Source: Ignavibacteriales bacterium UBA6490
GTDB lineage: Bacteria > Bacteroidota > Ignavibacteria > Ignavibacteriales > Ignavibacteriaceae
Length of the DNA: 14,784 nucleotides
Reading direction: 5' to 3'
NCBI GenBank assembly: GCA_002435365.1
Contig: DJMM01000074.1
Coordinates: 1 to 14,784 of the forward strand
The notes under the pieces are model-generated. The model worked only from the letters and a program-made list of their open reading frames with translations, made no database searches and was not told the DNA's origin. A program made the translations under genes and the position numbers. Positions 1-7,169 of this stretch are shown here, piece after piece. The stretch's first letter is position 1. Each line of letters opens with the position of its first letter.

Positions 1-572
1 TCTTTTGCGTAATGGCCCAGCAGACGAATTATCTCATACCCCTGCTCCGAATCCAGATTCGCAGTTGGTTCGTCTGCCAGTATCAGCTCCGCATTATTCG
101 CTACTGCCCTTGCTATCGCTGCCCTCTGCTTTTCACCCTGACTTAGCTTGTACGGCAAATTGTCCTTGAGATGCCCGATCGAGAATTTCCTGAGCAGCTC
201 CTCCGGCGGTGCCTTCCCATCCTTCTTCGAAAATCCCTGCACCAGTTTTATGTTTTCGGATATGGTCAGGGAATCGATCAGCAGGAATGTCTGAAATACA
301 AAACCGATCCGGTCTGCCCTTGCCTCCTGCAGCTCGCTCCTGGAATACTTACGAATATCCTTTCCAAATAAGTGTACCCTCCCCTCAGTGGGTTCCAGTA
401 ATCCCGCTGCCAGTGTGATAATGGTAGTCTTGCCGCTGCCGCTTGGTCCAAGTATTAAAAGCAGTTCTCCCTTCGCTGCAGACAGCTCTATTCCTTTTAC
501 ACCACGGACGCTGTGAGAGTTTGTATAGTAGAGCTTTGTAACATTTTCCAGTTTTACAATATCAGCGCTCAC
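1..572 (-). CDS. ABC transporter ATP-binding protein, LolD/MacB type (partial, C-terminus cut by window edge)
   Basis: The ATPase subunit of an ABC system paired with the FtsX-type permease just upstream; it would sit on the cytoplasmic face and power that permease. About 190 residues are visible. In order they show Walker A GPSGSGKT, a Q-loop in FVFQTFLLI, an LSQGEKQRAAIARA signature (LSQGE replaces the common LSGGQ) and Walker B LILADEPTANLD. The H-loop and C-terminus lie beyond the left edge. The start is GTG, chosen because GGAGG (579-583 on the complement) sits 6 nt ahead of it. The gene overlaps the end of the permease gene by 11 bp, so the two are probably translationally coupled. LolD/MacB/FtsE-like ATPases of this branch serve lipoprotein release, macrolide or peptide export, or cell-division functions, and the sequence alone does not choose among them. 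The family call is firm and the substrate unknown. This gene looks GC-richer than the lipid operon at 4214-8101. Confidence 0.93.
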   Translation of the reverse strand, partial: MSADIVKLENVTKLYYTNSHSVRGVKGIELSAAKGELLLILGPSGSGKTTIITLAAGLLEPTEGRVHLFGKDIRKYSRSELQEARADRIGFVFQTFLLIDSLTISENIKLVQGFSKKDGKAPPEELLRKFSIGHLKDNLPYKLSQGEKQRAAIARAVANNAELILADEPTANLDSEQGYEIIRLLGHYAK

Positions 573-1674
573 TGAAAACCTCCAGCGGATAGATCTTCCG
601 GATCCTTCGGGCTGCAAAAAAGGAGCTTACCTGACTCATCACTACTGCACTTGCTACAACCAGTGCCGAGGTTAGAAAATCATTCTTTACTGATATCTCG
701 GGCGACAGGTTTTCTATCAGTTTTACAAGTGGAAAGTAAAATGTTAACCCTGCCGCAGCCGACAGCAGTGCAATTACAAGCGCCTGCGAAAAGATCAGTC
801 CCGGCAGGAAATTCCCGGGACATCCGAGTATCTTCATTACCGCAAATTCTTTTTTCTTCTCCAGAATATTTATCGATAAAATCAGACTGAGTATGGTAAT
901 AAGTACTATGCCGCTTATGGCAGCTATAGTGTAAAGCAAAGGCAGTATGCCTGCTTCCATCTCTTTCATATTATTTTTTATGAACTGCTCATGTGTGTAA
1001 ACATTGCAGCCCGGCATTATTGCGGCAAGCTCAGCGGCTGCCCTGTTTATATCTTTATTATTTTTCAGCTTTATAAGAAAACAGGTATATATGTCATTAT
1101 ATCCGATTAAGGAATGGACTTTCCGGATGGCAGCAAATCCATATTGTATTACAAAAGCATTAGTGCCGCTGCAGATTCCGACGACCTTCAGCGAATCTTC
1201 CATTATCGTTACATAATCCCCCGGCCCGATTTTATGCTTCTGTGCAAATGATCTGTCAAGCACTATCTCATTCAGCTTTTCAACTTTCCGTCCCTTTACT
1301 ATATGGGGCGGCCCTCCAAGGTCAGAGCTGGTGTTATAGCCGCATAAAAATATTGTCCCCGTTTTCCCTTTTATCTTAACTGATGAAAGCACCAGCATAA
1401 CAGGCGCAATATTTTCAACATTATCATAATTAAATACCTGCATCATCTGGAAGGTGCTTAGTATAGAAGTCCCTCTGAGAATATTATCCGCGCTTTTCTG
1501 AAGCACCCAAAGATCGGCATCGTTCCTTTTTATATACTCAACAGATCCGTCGGCCACACCCTTGTAAATTCCGAGCAGGAACAGCATAAGGATGATGCAG
1601 AGTGAAATTCCGGCTACTGTTATCAGCAGTCTCCCCGGTCGGCTTTTCAATATTTTTAAAGAGTATGCTTCCAT
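562..1674 (-). CDS. FtsX/MacB-like ABC transporter permease
   Basis: The membrane subunit of the ABC pair, about 370 residues, with the standard FtsX layout. One N-terminal membrane helix (about residues 17-40) is followed by a periplasmic MacB-like domain (about 45-245), then three C-terminal helices near 250-275, 297-320 and 338-358. The conserved tail ends in the typical RRIRKIYPLEVFSE pattern. The segment after helix 2, EKKKEFAVMKILGCP, is the coupling region that family members place against the ATPase. I chose the ATG at 1674. The frame also opens with a TTG at 1683 that would overlap the aldolase gene by 8 bp, but ATG is the stronger codon and leaves a 1-nt gap. Neither choice has a clear Shine-Dalgarno site, so translation may depend on reinitiation after the aldolase stop. 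These transporters usually extract or export molecules from the inner membrane rather than import solutes. The substrate is unknown. Confidence 0.92.
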   Translation of the reverse strand: MEAYSLKILKSRPGRLLITVAGISLCIILMLFLLGIYKGVADGSVEYIKRNDADLWVLQKSADNILRGTSILSTFQMMQVFNYDNVENIAPVMLVLSSVKIKGKTGTIFLCGYNTSSDLGGPPHIVKGRKVEKLNEIVLDRSFAQKHKIGPGDYVTIMEDSLKVVGICSGTNAFVIQYGFAAIRKVHSLIGYNDIYTCFLIKLKNNKDINRAAAELAAIMPGCNVYTHEQFIKNNMKEMEAGILPLLYTIAAISGIVLITILSLILSINILEKKKEFAVMKILGCPGNFLPGLIFSQALVIALLSAAAGLTFYFPLVKLIENLSPEISVKNDFLTSALVVASAVVMSQVSSFFAARRIRKIYPLEVFSER

Positions 1675-1675
1675 A

Positions 1676-2770
1676 TTACGCAAACATCGGTACTTTGGTT
1701 TTCAGCTTACCTGAAATTCTGGTGAATATGTCAGCAAGACTTTCTCCGGTAATTGTGAGTCCATGATTTTTTAATCCAACTACCGCCGACGATGGATTTC
1801 CGGTCCTGCGCAGCAGCCCGGCAACCTCATTTGCCAGCTCCACTGTTCCGCAGGGATGATTCTGATGCGTACAGACTACACCGTCCATCCAGGCATGCAG
1901 ATGAATGATTGCACCGGTCTCCGGAAAATTCCTGTAAATAAGGGCATGCTCCACCGCATCCACAGACACTCTCGCCTTAGTATTATAACCAACGGGCTGA
2001 CTGATTTCCGCGGTTCCGGTTTCAAAATCGAATCCCTTAACCAGCAGAACATCCTTTCCCGGTTCCGAAATATTCGATTTATTCACTCCCCTTCCGGTCA
2101 TCCAGAAAACCGGCGGTTCAAATTCTTCAATACTCTCCCTGGCGCTTAAATTACCGTAGCTTGCCCCGGTTATTCCGAATACCCTGTAAAGATGAAGCAT
2201 ATCTTCCTCGCTGAGCAGCTCCCTTAACGGGAACGGCGTAGGCAGCACTCCCATCTCGTTCATTACTTTACCGTATTTAATTATTTCCTTAACGACCGGT
2301 GAAGGCTTGTAATATCTTCGCGGAAGATCGGTAGTAAACCTGTTGTCTGTTGCATAGTGCGCGCCGGCAACCGGTATCATCAGGCTGTAAATTCTTTCAG
2401 GATCAAAATCGGCGTCATAAAATCCTGCTTCCGGTGTAGTGAACCAGATATGCGACCCGGCCGGATCATTGTTCCCGGAAGGCACAGCGCAAATCACCAT
2501 GTTCGCAAATGTCTTGATCAGCGTGGTGTAGCAGGTTGACTGCAGTGTTCCGTTAAGTCCCTCTCCGGATACGATGGTTATTAAGAATATGCTCTTGGAT
2601 CTTCTTTTGAATACCTGCGGATCATCTATGCTGGTAAGATTAAGGATAAAATTCACATCGTAAAGATCGTCCGACAGAGTATGGCCGTGCTGCAGACATC
2701 TTTCTACCACCGAATCCGCAACTTTATCCCTGAGCAAATTGCTGTTGTTTTTTATTACTGCAAATTTCAT
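1676..2770 (-). CDS. Class II aldolase/adducin-family protein with an unassigned N-terminal domain
   Basis: Residues about 180-364 form a class II (zinc) aldolase/epimerase domain of the FucA/AraD/MtnB type. Visible motifs are GNLSAR (206-211), MTGRGVNK, an acidic-His block SVDAVEHALIY (D271, H275), the zinc-type HLH (H290, H292) and KNHG (H336). By alignment to H275, D271 takes the place of the FucA catalytic Glu, as Asp does in AraD. The family splits or epimerises phosphorylated sugars through a metal-bound enediolate, and the substrate here cannot be named. Residues 1-165 precede this domain and look like a separate folded domain (segments NFILNLTSIDD, FLITIVSGE, MVICAVPSG) that I do not recognise. 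The start is supported by GGAGA 7 nt upstream, although it lies 47 bp inside the end of the decarboxylase gene. It sits between a PLP decarboxylase and an ABC exporter, suggesting a joint pathway. Confidence 0.85.
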   Translation of the reverse strand: MKFAVIKNNSNLLRDKVADSVVERCLQHGHTLSDDLYDVNFILNLTSIDDPQVFKRRSKSIFLITIVSGEGLNGTLQSTCYTTLIKTFANMVICAVPSGNNDPAGSHIWFTTPEAGFYDADFDPERIYSLMIPVAGAHYATDNRFTTDLPRRYYKPSPVVKEIIKYGKVMNEMGVLPTPFPLRELLSEEDMLHLYRVFGITGASYGNLSARESIEEFEPPVFWMTGRGVNKSNISEPGKDVLLVKGFDFETGTAEISQPVGYNTKARVSVDAVEHALIYRNFPETGAIIHLHAWMDGVVCTHQNHPCGTVELANEVAGLLRRTGNPSSAVVGLKNHGLTITGESLADIFTRISGKLKTKVPMFA

Positions 2771-4124
2771 GATTGTTTCTCCAGATATCTCTGAGAAGCA
2801 TCTGTTCAGATGTTTCCCGTTTTCTTATAAGTTTATGTCCGTTTTCATTAACTGATACTATCCCCGCTTTTGGAAAACCGAAATTCGATTCCCACTGGGT
2901 GAAATAGGCGCCGCAGTCCATTACCGCTATTATTTCCCCTTCATCGATCTCCGGCATCAGTTTGTTCTTGTAAATAACGTCTTCTGCAAAACAGCATGGA
3001 CCGGAAATTGTGACTCTCTGTTTCGGTTTTCTGCCGGCATTGCGGCAAGGAAAAATTTCATGGTACTCATAATATGCGGGCATTGCTACCGTGCCTATGC
3101 CTCCGTCTGTTATGAGCCATTTCCCCGCACCCTTTCTTTCTTTTATTCTGTGAACTTTAAGCAGAAGCAGCTGGCTTTGACTGGTAATGTATCTGCCGGG
3201 CTCTATTATAAGCTCCGGCAGCGATTCCTTAAATATTTGCAAAATCCCCTCGGTAATTGCTGTAAAATAATCTGAGATATTTACACCTGAATAACCGGAT
3301 CCTTTTGGAAATTTCTTGAATCCCTGGTACAGAAGAAGCTCTTTTGAAGTAAGTCCCCTTGTATTCGGTGAAGCAAAGCCTCCCCCGGTATCAAGTATGC
3401 TTATGCTGAATCCTGCTTTGTTAATTTCTTCCATAAGCTTCCTGAGAGAGATTATGACTTTATAATAATCGCGGGGATTTCTTACGCCTGTTCCGATATG
3501 AATATGGATGCCCTTAAATCTAAGCAACTCAGAGTTTTTAATTATGGTTAGCGCCTGTGAAGCTTCTCCTGTTTTAATATCCAGTCCGAATACCGATCCT
3601 TTTCTGCTTCCGGTAGCGGAACCGCTGTTCATTCCTTCGGGGGTATAATCAGGATTAATTCTTAAAAGTATATCGGCTCCCCTCCCGCATTTTCGGGTAA
3701 CTGCAGCAAGCTCTTTAAGTTCACTTACTGAGTCTATAATTACAAGCTTCAGATCAAGACAGTCAGTCAGGAACGATTCTGTTTTGCAGGGACCGTTTGC
3801 AATGATCTCATCTTCCCTGAATCCTGCTGCCCTGGCAAGGTAAAGCTCAAACGCTGTCATTACTTCTGCCTTAATTCCCAGATCCCTGATTGTTTCTATT
3901 ACAGCTGGTACGGAATTGCATTTGAACGGATAATGAACTGATGCTTTCCCCGGGTAAATATTATTTAAATTCCTTTTAAGATCTTCTGCGGTTTCTTTCA
4001 GAAGATCTTCATTAAGGACAAACAAGGGGGTGCCGCAGTTTTCAGCAAGAAGGTTAAGATTTGTCCCCGCAATAAGAATTTCGCCCTCCGGGCTTATATT
4101 CAGTTTCCAATCTTCAGGTTTCAC
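2724..4124 (-). CDS. PLP-dependent decarboxylase, DapDC/ornithine decarboxylase fold (fold type III)
   Basis: A 466-residue enzyme of the diaminopimelate/ornithine/arginine decarboxylase family (alanine-racemase-type barrel plus C-terminal beta domain). Visible features are the PLP lysine in HYPFKCNSVPAV (K68), HIHIGTGV (207-214), the PLP-phosphate loop DTGGGFA (245-251), EPGRYI (308-313), GPCCFAEDV with the cross-subunit catalytic Cys at about 378, and DCGAYFTQWESNFG (403-416). Members decarboxylate the alpha-carboxyl of basic or amino-dicarboxylic amino acids. The linkage to an aldolase and an ABC exporter, with no lysine genes nearby, argues against housekeeping LysA. The start is GTG with GGA 6 nt upstream. 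No ATG is in frame before an upstream stop. This is the first gene of the operon. The next gene begins 47 bp inside it. The substrate is unknown. Confidence 0.9.
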   Translation of the reverse strand: MKPEDWKLNISPEGEILIAGTNLNLLAENCGTPLFVLNEDLLKETAEDLKRNLNNIYPGKASVHYPFKCNSVPAVIETIRDLGIKAEVMTAFELYLARAAGFREDEIIANGPCKTESFLTDCLDLKLVIIDSVSELKELAAVTRKCGRGADILLRINPDYTPEGMNSGSATGSRKGSVFGLDIKTGEASQALTIIKNSELLRFKGIHIHIGTGVRNPRDYYKVIISLRKLMEEINKAGFSISILDTGGGFASPNTRGLTSKELLLYQGFKKFPKGSGYSGVNISDYFTAITEGILQIFKESLPELIIEPGRYITSQSQLLLLKVHRIKERKGAGKWLITDGGIGTVAMPAYYEYHEIFPCRNAGRKPKQRVTISGPCCFAEDVIYKNKLMPEIDEGEIIAVMDCGAYFTQWESNFGFPKAGIVSVNENGHKLIRKRETSEQMLLRDIWRNNHEICSNKKQQQFAQG

Positions 4125-4135
4125 TTCTGTTCCAT
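4121..4135 (-). other. Four-codon leader ORF overlapping the decarboxylase start
   Basis: The minus strand reads ATG GAA CAG AAG TGA immediately ahead of the decarboxylase. Its stop overlaps the GTG start as GTGA, so a ribosome finishing it could restart at the GTG. It has no clear Shine-Dalgarno site of its own and may be chance. Confidence 0.2.
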
Positions 4136-4156
4136 TAAAAGTTTCTGATTAAAAGT

Positions 4157-4175
4157 AAGCCTGATCAGGGGGCTT
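4157..4175. promoter_or_regulatory. Palindrome/hairpin between the two minus-strand operons (terminator or operator)
   Basis: AAGCC and GGCTT arms frame a perfect 10-bp palindrome, CCTGATCAGG (4160-4169). Read on the minus strand it lies about 40 nt after the GNAT stop and is followed by ACTTTTAATC, a weak U-tract, so it could end the lipid operon. On the plus strand five T residues follow the arm. It also lies between the shared TATGACA box (4177-4195) and the decarboxylase start, where an operator would sit. The sequence does not decide between these readings. Confidence 0.35.
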
Positions 4176-4176
4176 T

Positions 4177-4195
4177 TTGTCATAGAAATGTCATA
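4177..4195 (-). promoter_or_regulatory. TATGACA box upstream of the decarboxylase operon
   Basis: The minus strand carries two TATGACA-type units 11 bp apart (TATGACATTTCTATGACAA). The same 19 positions recur upstream of the lipid-kinase gene with 16 matches. Here the 3' unit is 55 nt before the start codon, and there it is 54 nt. This is a shared cis element, either the upstream promoter hexamer or an operator for a common regulator. No regulator gene is visible in the window. Confidence 0.4.
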
Positions 4196-4213
4196 ATGAA
4201 GTAAAAAACGGGA

Positions 4214-5320
4214 TTATATTTCCCTGCTCAGGATGGCAAATTCCTTATCCGGTTCCAGTCCCAGTTTTTTAGCGGAGCCGATGGCTGCTATATTATCATA
4301 GCTCATCCAGGTTGTTTCAAGAGCACCATATTTTCGGGCAGTATCAATTACTGCTTTTAAAAGCACCTGGATTGTTTTTGTATTCCGGTGCGATTTTTTT
4401 ATTCCGGTAGCGTAGAAGATCAACCTGTCGATCTTTTTCCTTCCCCGGAAAAATTTAATCAGCTTGATTATTCCGGTTCTGCCTTTAAATTCCTTCAGCA
4501 GCGGGTTGATATCCAGAGCAAAATGAATAACACCCACGGCTTCTCCTTTATATTCTGCAAATAAAAGAAGGTGGGGATCAGTGACAAGGCTCAGGTATTT
4601 CGCTGCAAATAAATATTCGTCCCTGCTTACCGGAAGGAAAAAAGGATTCTCCTCAAATGCGTCATTGTAGATATTTCTTAATACTTCGAGCTCTGCCTCT
4701 TTTTTCCCGGGATCAAACTGCCGGAAGGAATATTCCGGAGGGATGGTGATATTTTTATTCCCGAATCTGTCTTTCAGATACTCGTTTATATTTTCTCTTT
4801 TCCGGGTATGGATTTTTTTACTTATAATAAAGCCCAGCTGATCCAGTAGCTCATAATAGTATGGAGGATTATAAGTCTGAAAAAAAGAGGGAGGAGTATC
4901 AAATTCTGAGATCTGCAGTCCTGTTTCCGAATAATGATTCGGATTAAATGGACCGATGATCTGTTTTACTTCATTTTCCCTGCAGTAATTAAAAACCTCT
5001 TTAAATAGCTCTTCAGCAGCATATCGATCATTTATGCATTCAAAAAAACCAAATAGTGCGGTCCTTTTATTAAACTCTTTATCATACGCCCTGTTTATAA
5101 TAACCGCTGTCCTGGCAGCTATGGCATTATCTTTATAGCAGTTGAACAGCTGCAGAGCTGCATTCCTGAAATAAGGATTTTTTCTTTTATTCAGAGTTCT
5201 CCTTACTTCCGATTCCAGTGGCGGAATCCAGTTCCTGTCGCCAGCATAAACTGTATACGGCAGTTTAAGAAAATCTCTCAGCTCTTTGCGTTCTGAAACT
5301 GCAGCTGTTCTGTAAAGCAT
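4214..5320 (-). CDS. GNAT-family N-acetyltransferase, YghO-like
   Basis: A 368-residue protein of the large GNAT group recognised by an N-terminal block DRNWIPPLESEVRRTLNKRKNPYF (about residues 28-51), followed by FGFFECINDRYAAEELF, GPFNPNHYSETGLQI and YNPPYYYELLDQLGF. The C-terminal half (about 195-368) resembles a second GNAT fold, ending in the typical NIAAIGSAKKLGLEPDKEF segment. Members are soluble acyl-CoA-dependent transferases without a settled substrate. The start ATG follows GAGGAA by 5 nt and lies 43 bp inside the preceding lipid-synthase gene, so the two are made together. By position it may acyl-modify, or act in the same pathway as, the amino-acid lipid headgroup produced by its neighbour, but this is inference. 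It is the last gene of the lipid operon. Confidence 0.8.
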   Translation of the reverse strand: MLYRTAAVSERKELRDFLKLPYTVYAGDRNWIPPLESEVRRTLNKRKNPYFRNAALQLFNCYKDNAIAARTAVIINRAYDKEFNKRTALFGFFECINDRYAAEELFKEVFNYCRENEVKQIIGPFNPNHYSETGLQISEFDTPPSFFQTYNPPYYYELLDQLGFIISKKIHTRKRENINEYLKDRFGNKNITIPPEYSFRQFDPGKKEAELEVLRNIYNDAFEENPFFLPVSRDEYLFAAKYLSLVTDPHLLLFAEYKGEAVGVIHFALDINPLLKEFKGRTGIIKLIKFFRGRKKIDRLIFYATGIKKSHRNTKTIQVLLKAVIDTARKYGALETTWMSYDNIAAIGSAKKLGLEPDKEFAILSREI

Positions 5321-7158
5321 TGTGCTTCCTCTTTAGTAATTTCCTCAACCACATAGTTGTTGTATATGAATGAAAGATCTCTCCTGTGCAGAAGTTCTGC
5401 CATCTGCTTCCTGGATTTTATCTGTGCTGAAAGGCTGGCAGGGTGTTCGCGCGGAACCAGGAGATTTCTGTAAGTGATTACTGCATTATCCGATGCCACT
5501 CTTATGGTTTCAGTCAGCAGTTTCTCAAATTCCTGCTCTGACATCCACTCGAATATATTTGTGAAATTGAATTTATCAACGGAAGACTCCGGCAGGCGGC
5601 TGAAATAATTTTCACAGTTGTCATTTATGATGGATACCCTGTCCAGCCTTGTTTTTATGATATTAAAATTCTCTCTTCTCAGGTAAAGCGGAAGGTTGTT
5701 AACGTCATAATAATTTCCGAGCAGGATGTACGACAGAAAATTGTTGCTCCGGATAGGCAGACAGGTCAATGCTGTCCATGTCTTCACCGCAAAATGATCT
5801 CCGAAGGAAAATGTATCATTTACATATTTGAAAAAGTTCTTATCGAACAGAAGGGACATTGTTTTTCTGCTCAGAAGAATTTTAGTAAAGAGTTTCCATC
5901 TGCGGTTATTCCACTTCCGGTTATAGAGTTCAGCAAGGGCATCTTTTCCGAATGTCCGGAAGAATTTATTAATATTTTTTCTTCCGATGATCAGGTTAAG
6001 TACGGTTCTCAGCAGTTTCATATAATTCTCAAATCTGCCGCAGTGGATTATTCCGTTTTCGATAAGAGCGGTATTTTTATCCCAGAAATTTCGGGCTTCA
6101 GCACTTAAATTTTCTTTTATTCTGTCATAAATTTTCAGTCTGATGGCGGATTCTGTCACTCCCAGGAAAGATATGAAGTTGTTATAGTCCAGGTTTCTGA
6201 TTGCCGCCATTTTTAATTCAAGCAGGTAGTTCTGGTGCGGATTGAGATCAAGGGCAATTACCTTCTTAGGATTATCGATTAGGAATGCCAGAAGGTTGCA
6301 CCCGCCTGAGGTTATTGAAAAAACAGTATCATTTTCTTTTATGTTAAATGCAGTTCTGTCGATACGGGGATCTTCCCAGCACTGCGAATAAAGCACACCG
6401 GAAAATACTTTTGACCCGGGATTTTTCTTTTTCGGAGCATCTTTTTTTGTGCCGATCCGGGTATGCACCACTGCCCAGTAAACAACTCCCGGTGAACCGA
6501 TAATTATTGCTGTAACAAAATTATAGGTAAATGCTGCAGCAATAAATCCGGGAATGAATAAGAGGTAGAGCGAGTTATTCATAAATCCGTCATAATTGAT
6601 GAAGAAGTTTTTTTCACGCATGAATGTTCTGATGCTTTTTACATTCGGAATCAGTCTTGGCGCTTCCAGTGAAAAATTTTTGTAAGCTGACCTGAAATTT
6701 TCAGAGAGAAAAGACTCTTCGTATTTTATGAGCCTTACGTAGTGCAGATAAAACAAAACCGGCATTAAAATACCGGGAAGCGGCAGGCATAATGAAAATC
6801 CGGTTATGGCAGCAATATCCGAAAAATAGATTGGATTGCGGGTCAGTTTATATGGTCCGGCGGTTACAAGCATATCATCTTTAATTTTGAATGACATTAC
6901 TCTTTTAGAGCTCAGCAGGCTTCCCGCCCACATTCTTAAAAGACTTACAATAATCATTACCACCGACAGTACAACAAATGTTGATTTTAAGGTAAATACC
7001 GGCTCCGCGGATACTGTGTTTCCGATTATCTGTACGATAGCATAATCACCGGCGTAGTAATTAAAGGAGAGAAAGCAGGTAAATATTACTATTCCCAATG
7101 AAACGAATATCCTGTATTCAAATTCCAGTTTGTTTAAATATTTAATTGCTTGCTTCAT
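5278..7158 (-). CDS. Fusion of ICMT/PEMT-like membrane methyltransferase and BtaA-like (DUF3419) aminocarboxypropyl transferase
   Basis: A two-domain protein of about 626 residues. Residues 1-240 are membrane-bound, with helices near 15-35, 58-82, 115-142 and 195-235. They carry the isoprenylcysteine/phospholipid methyltransferase SAM motifs GPYKLTRNPIY (102-112) and YEESF (147-151) followed by the EAPRLIP end block. Residues about 250-627 match BtaA: YSQCWEDPRIDR (258-269), SITSGGCN (282-289), ALDLNPHQN (303-311), LGNYYDVNNLPLYLR, and FTNIFEWMS near 533. BtaA moves the 3-amino-3-carboxypropyl group of SAM onto diacylglycerol to make diacylglyceryl-homoserine, which is then N-methylated to the betaine lipid DGTS. 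The fusion suggests both steps on one membrane protein, though this is not demonstrated. I chose the second of two adjacent ATGs because AGGAGG sits 5 nt from it and only 2 nt from the first (7161). The lipid kinase lies just upstream and the GNAT gene overlaps downstream. Confidence 0.88.
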   Translation of the reverse strand: MKQAIKYLNKLEFEYRIFVSLGIVIFTCFLSFNYYAGDYAIVQIIGNTVSAEPVFTLKSTFVVLSVVMIIVSLLRMWAGSLLSSKRVMSFKIKDDMLVTAGPYKLTRNPIYFSDIAAITGFSLCLPLPGILMPVLFYLHYVRLIKYEESFLSENFRSAYKNFSLEAPRLIPNVKSIRTFMREKNFFINYDGFMNNSLYLLFIPGFIAAAFTYNFVTAIIIGSPGVVYWAVVHTRIGTKKDAPKKKNPGSKVFSGVLYSQCWEDPRIDRTAFNIKENDTVFSITSGGCNLLAFLIDNPKKVIALDLNPHQNYLLELKMAAIRNLDYNNFISFLGVTESAIRLKIYDRIKENLSAEARNFWDKNTALIENGIIHCGRFENYMKLLRTVLNLIIGRKNINKFFRTFGKDALAELYNRKWNNRRWKLFTKILLSRKTMSLLFDKNFFKYVNDTFSFGDHFAVKTWTALTCLPIRSNNFLSYILLGNYYDVNNLPLYLRRENFNIIKTRLDRVSIINDNCENYFSRLPESSVDKFNFTNIFEWMSEQEFEKLLTETIRVASDNAVITYRNLLVPREHPASLSAQIKSRKQMAELLHRRDLSFIYNNYVVEEITKEEAQCFTEQLQFQNAKS

Positions 7159-7163
7159 CATAT

Positions 7164-7169
7164 CCTCCT
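7164..7169 (-). promoter_or_regulatory. Shine-Dalgarno site AGGAGG that decides the fusion-gene start
   Basis: AGGAGG begins on the last base of the kinase stop codon. It is 2 nt from ATG at 7161 and 5 nt from ATG at 7158, favouring the latter. The near contact of stop and ribosome site indicates coupled translation of kinase and synthase. Confidence 0.7.

Noticed and set aside
1675..1683. TTG at 1683 as start of the FtsX gene
   Set aside because: An ATG lies three codons downstream with a 1-nt gap to the aldolase stop, and TTG has no ribosome site to favour it.
2724..4124. Naming the PLP decarboxylase lysA
   Set aside because: The fold and PLP motifs fit, but the neighbours are an aldolase and an ABC exporter and no lysine-pathway gene is near, so a housekeeping name is not justified.
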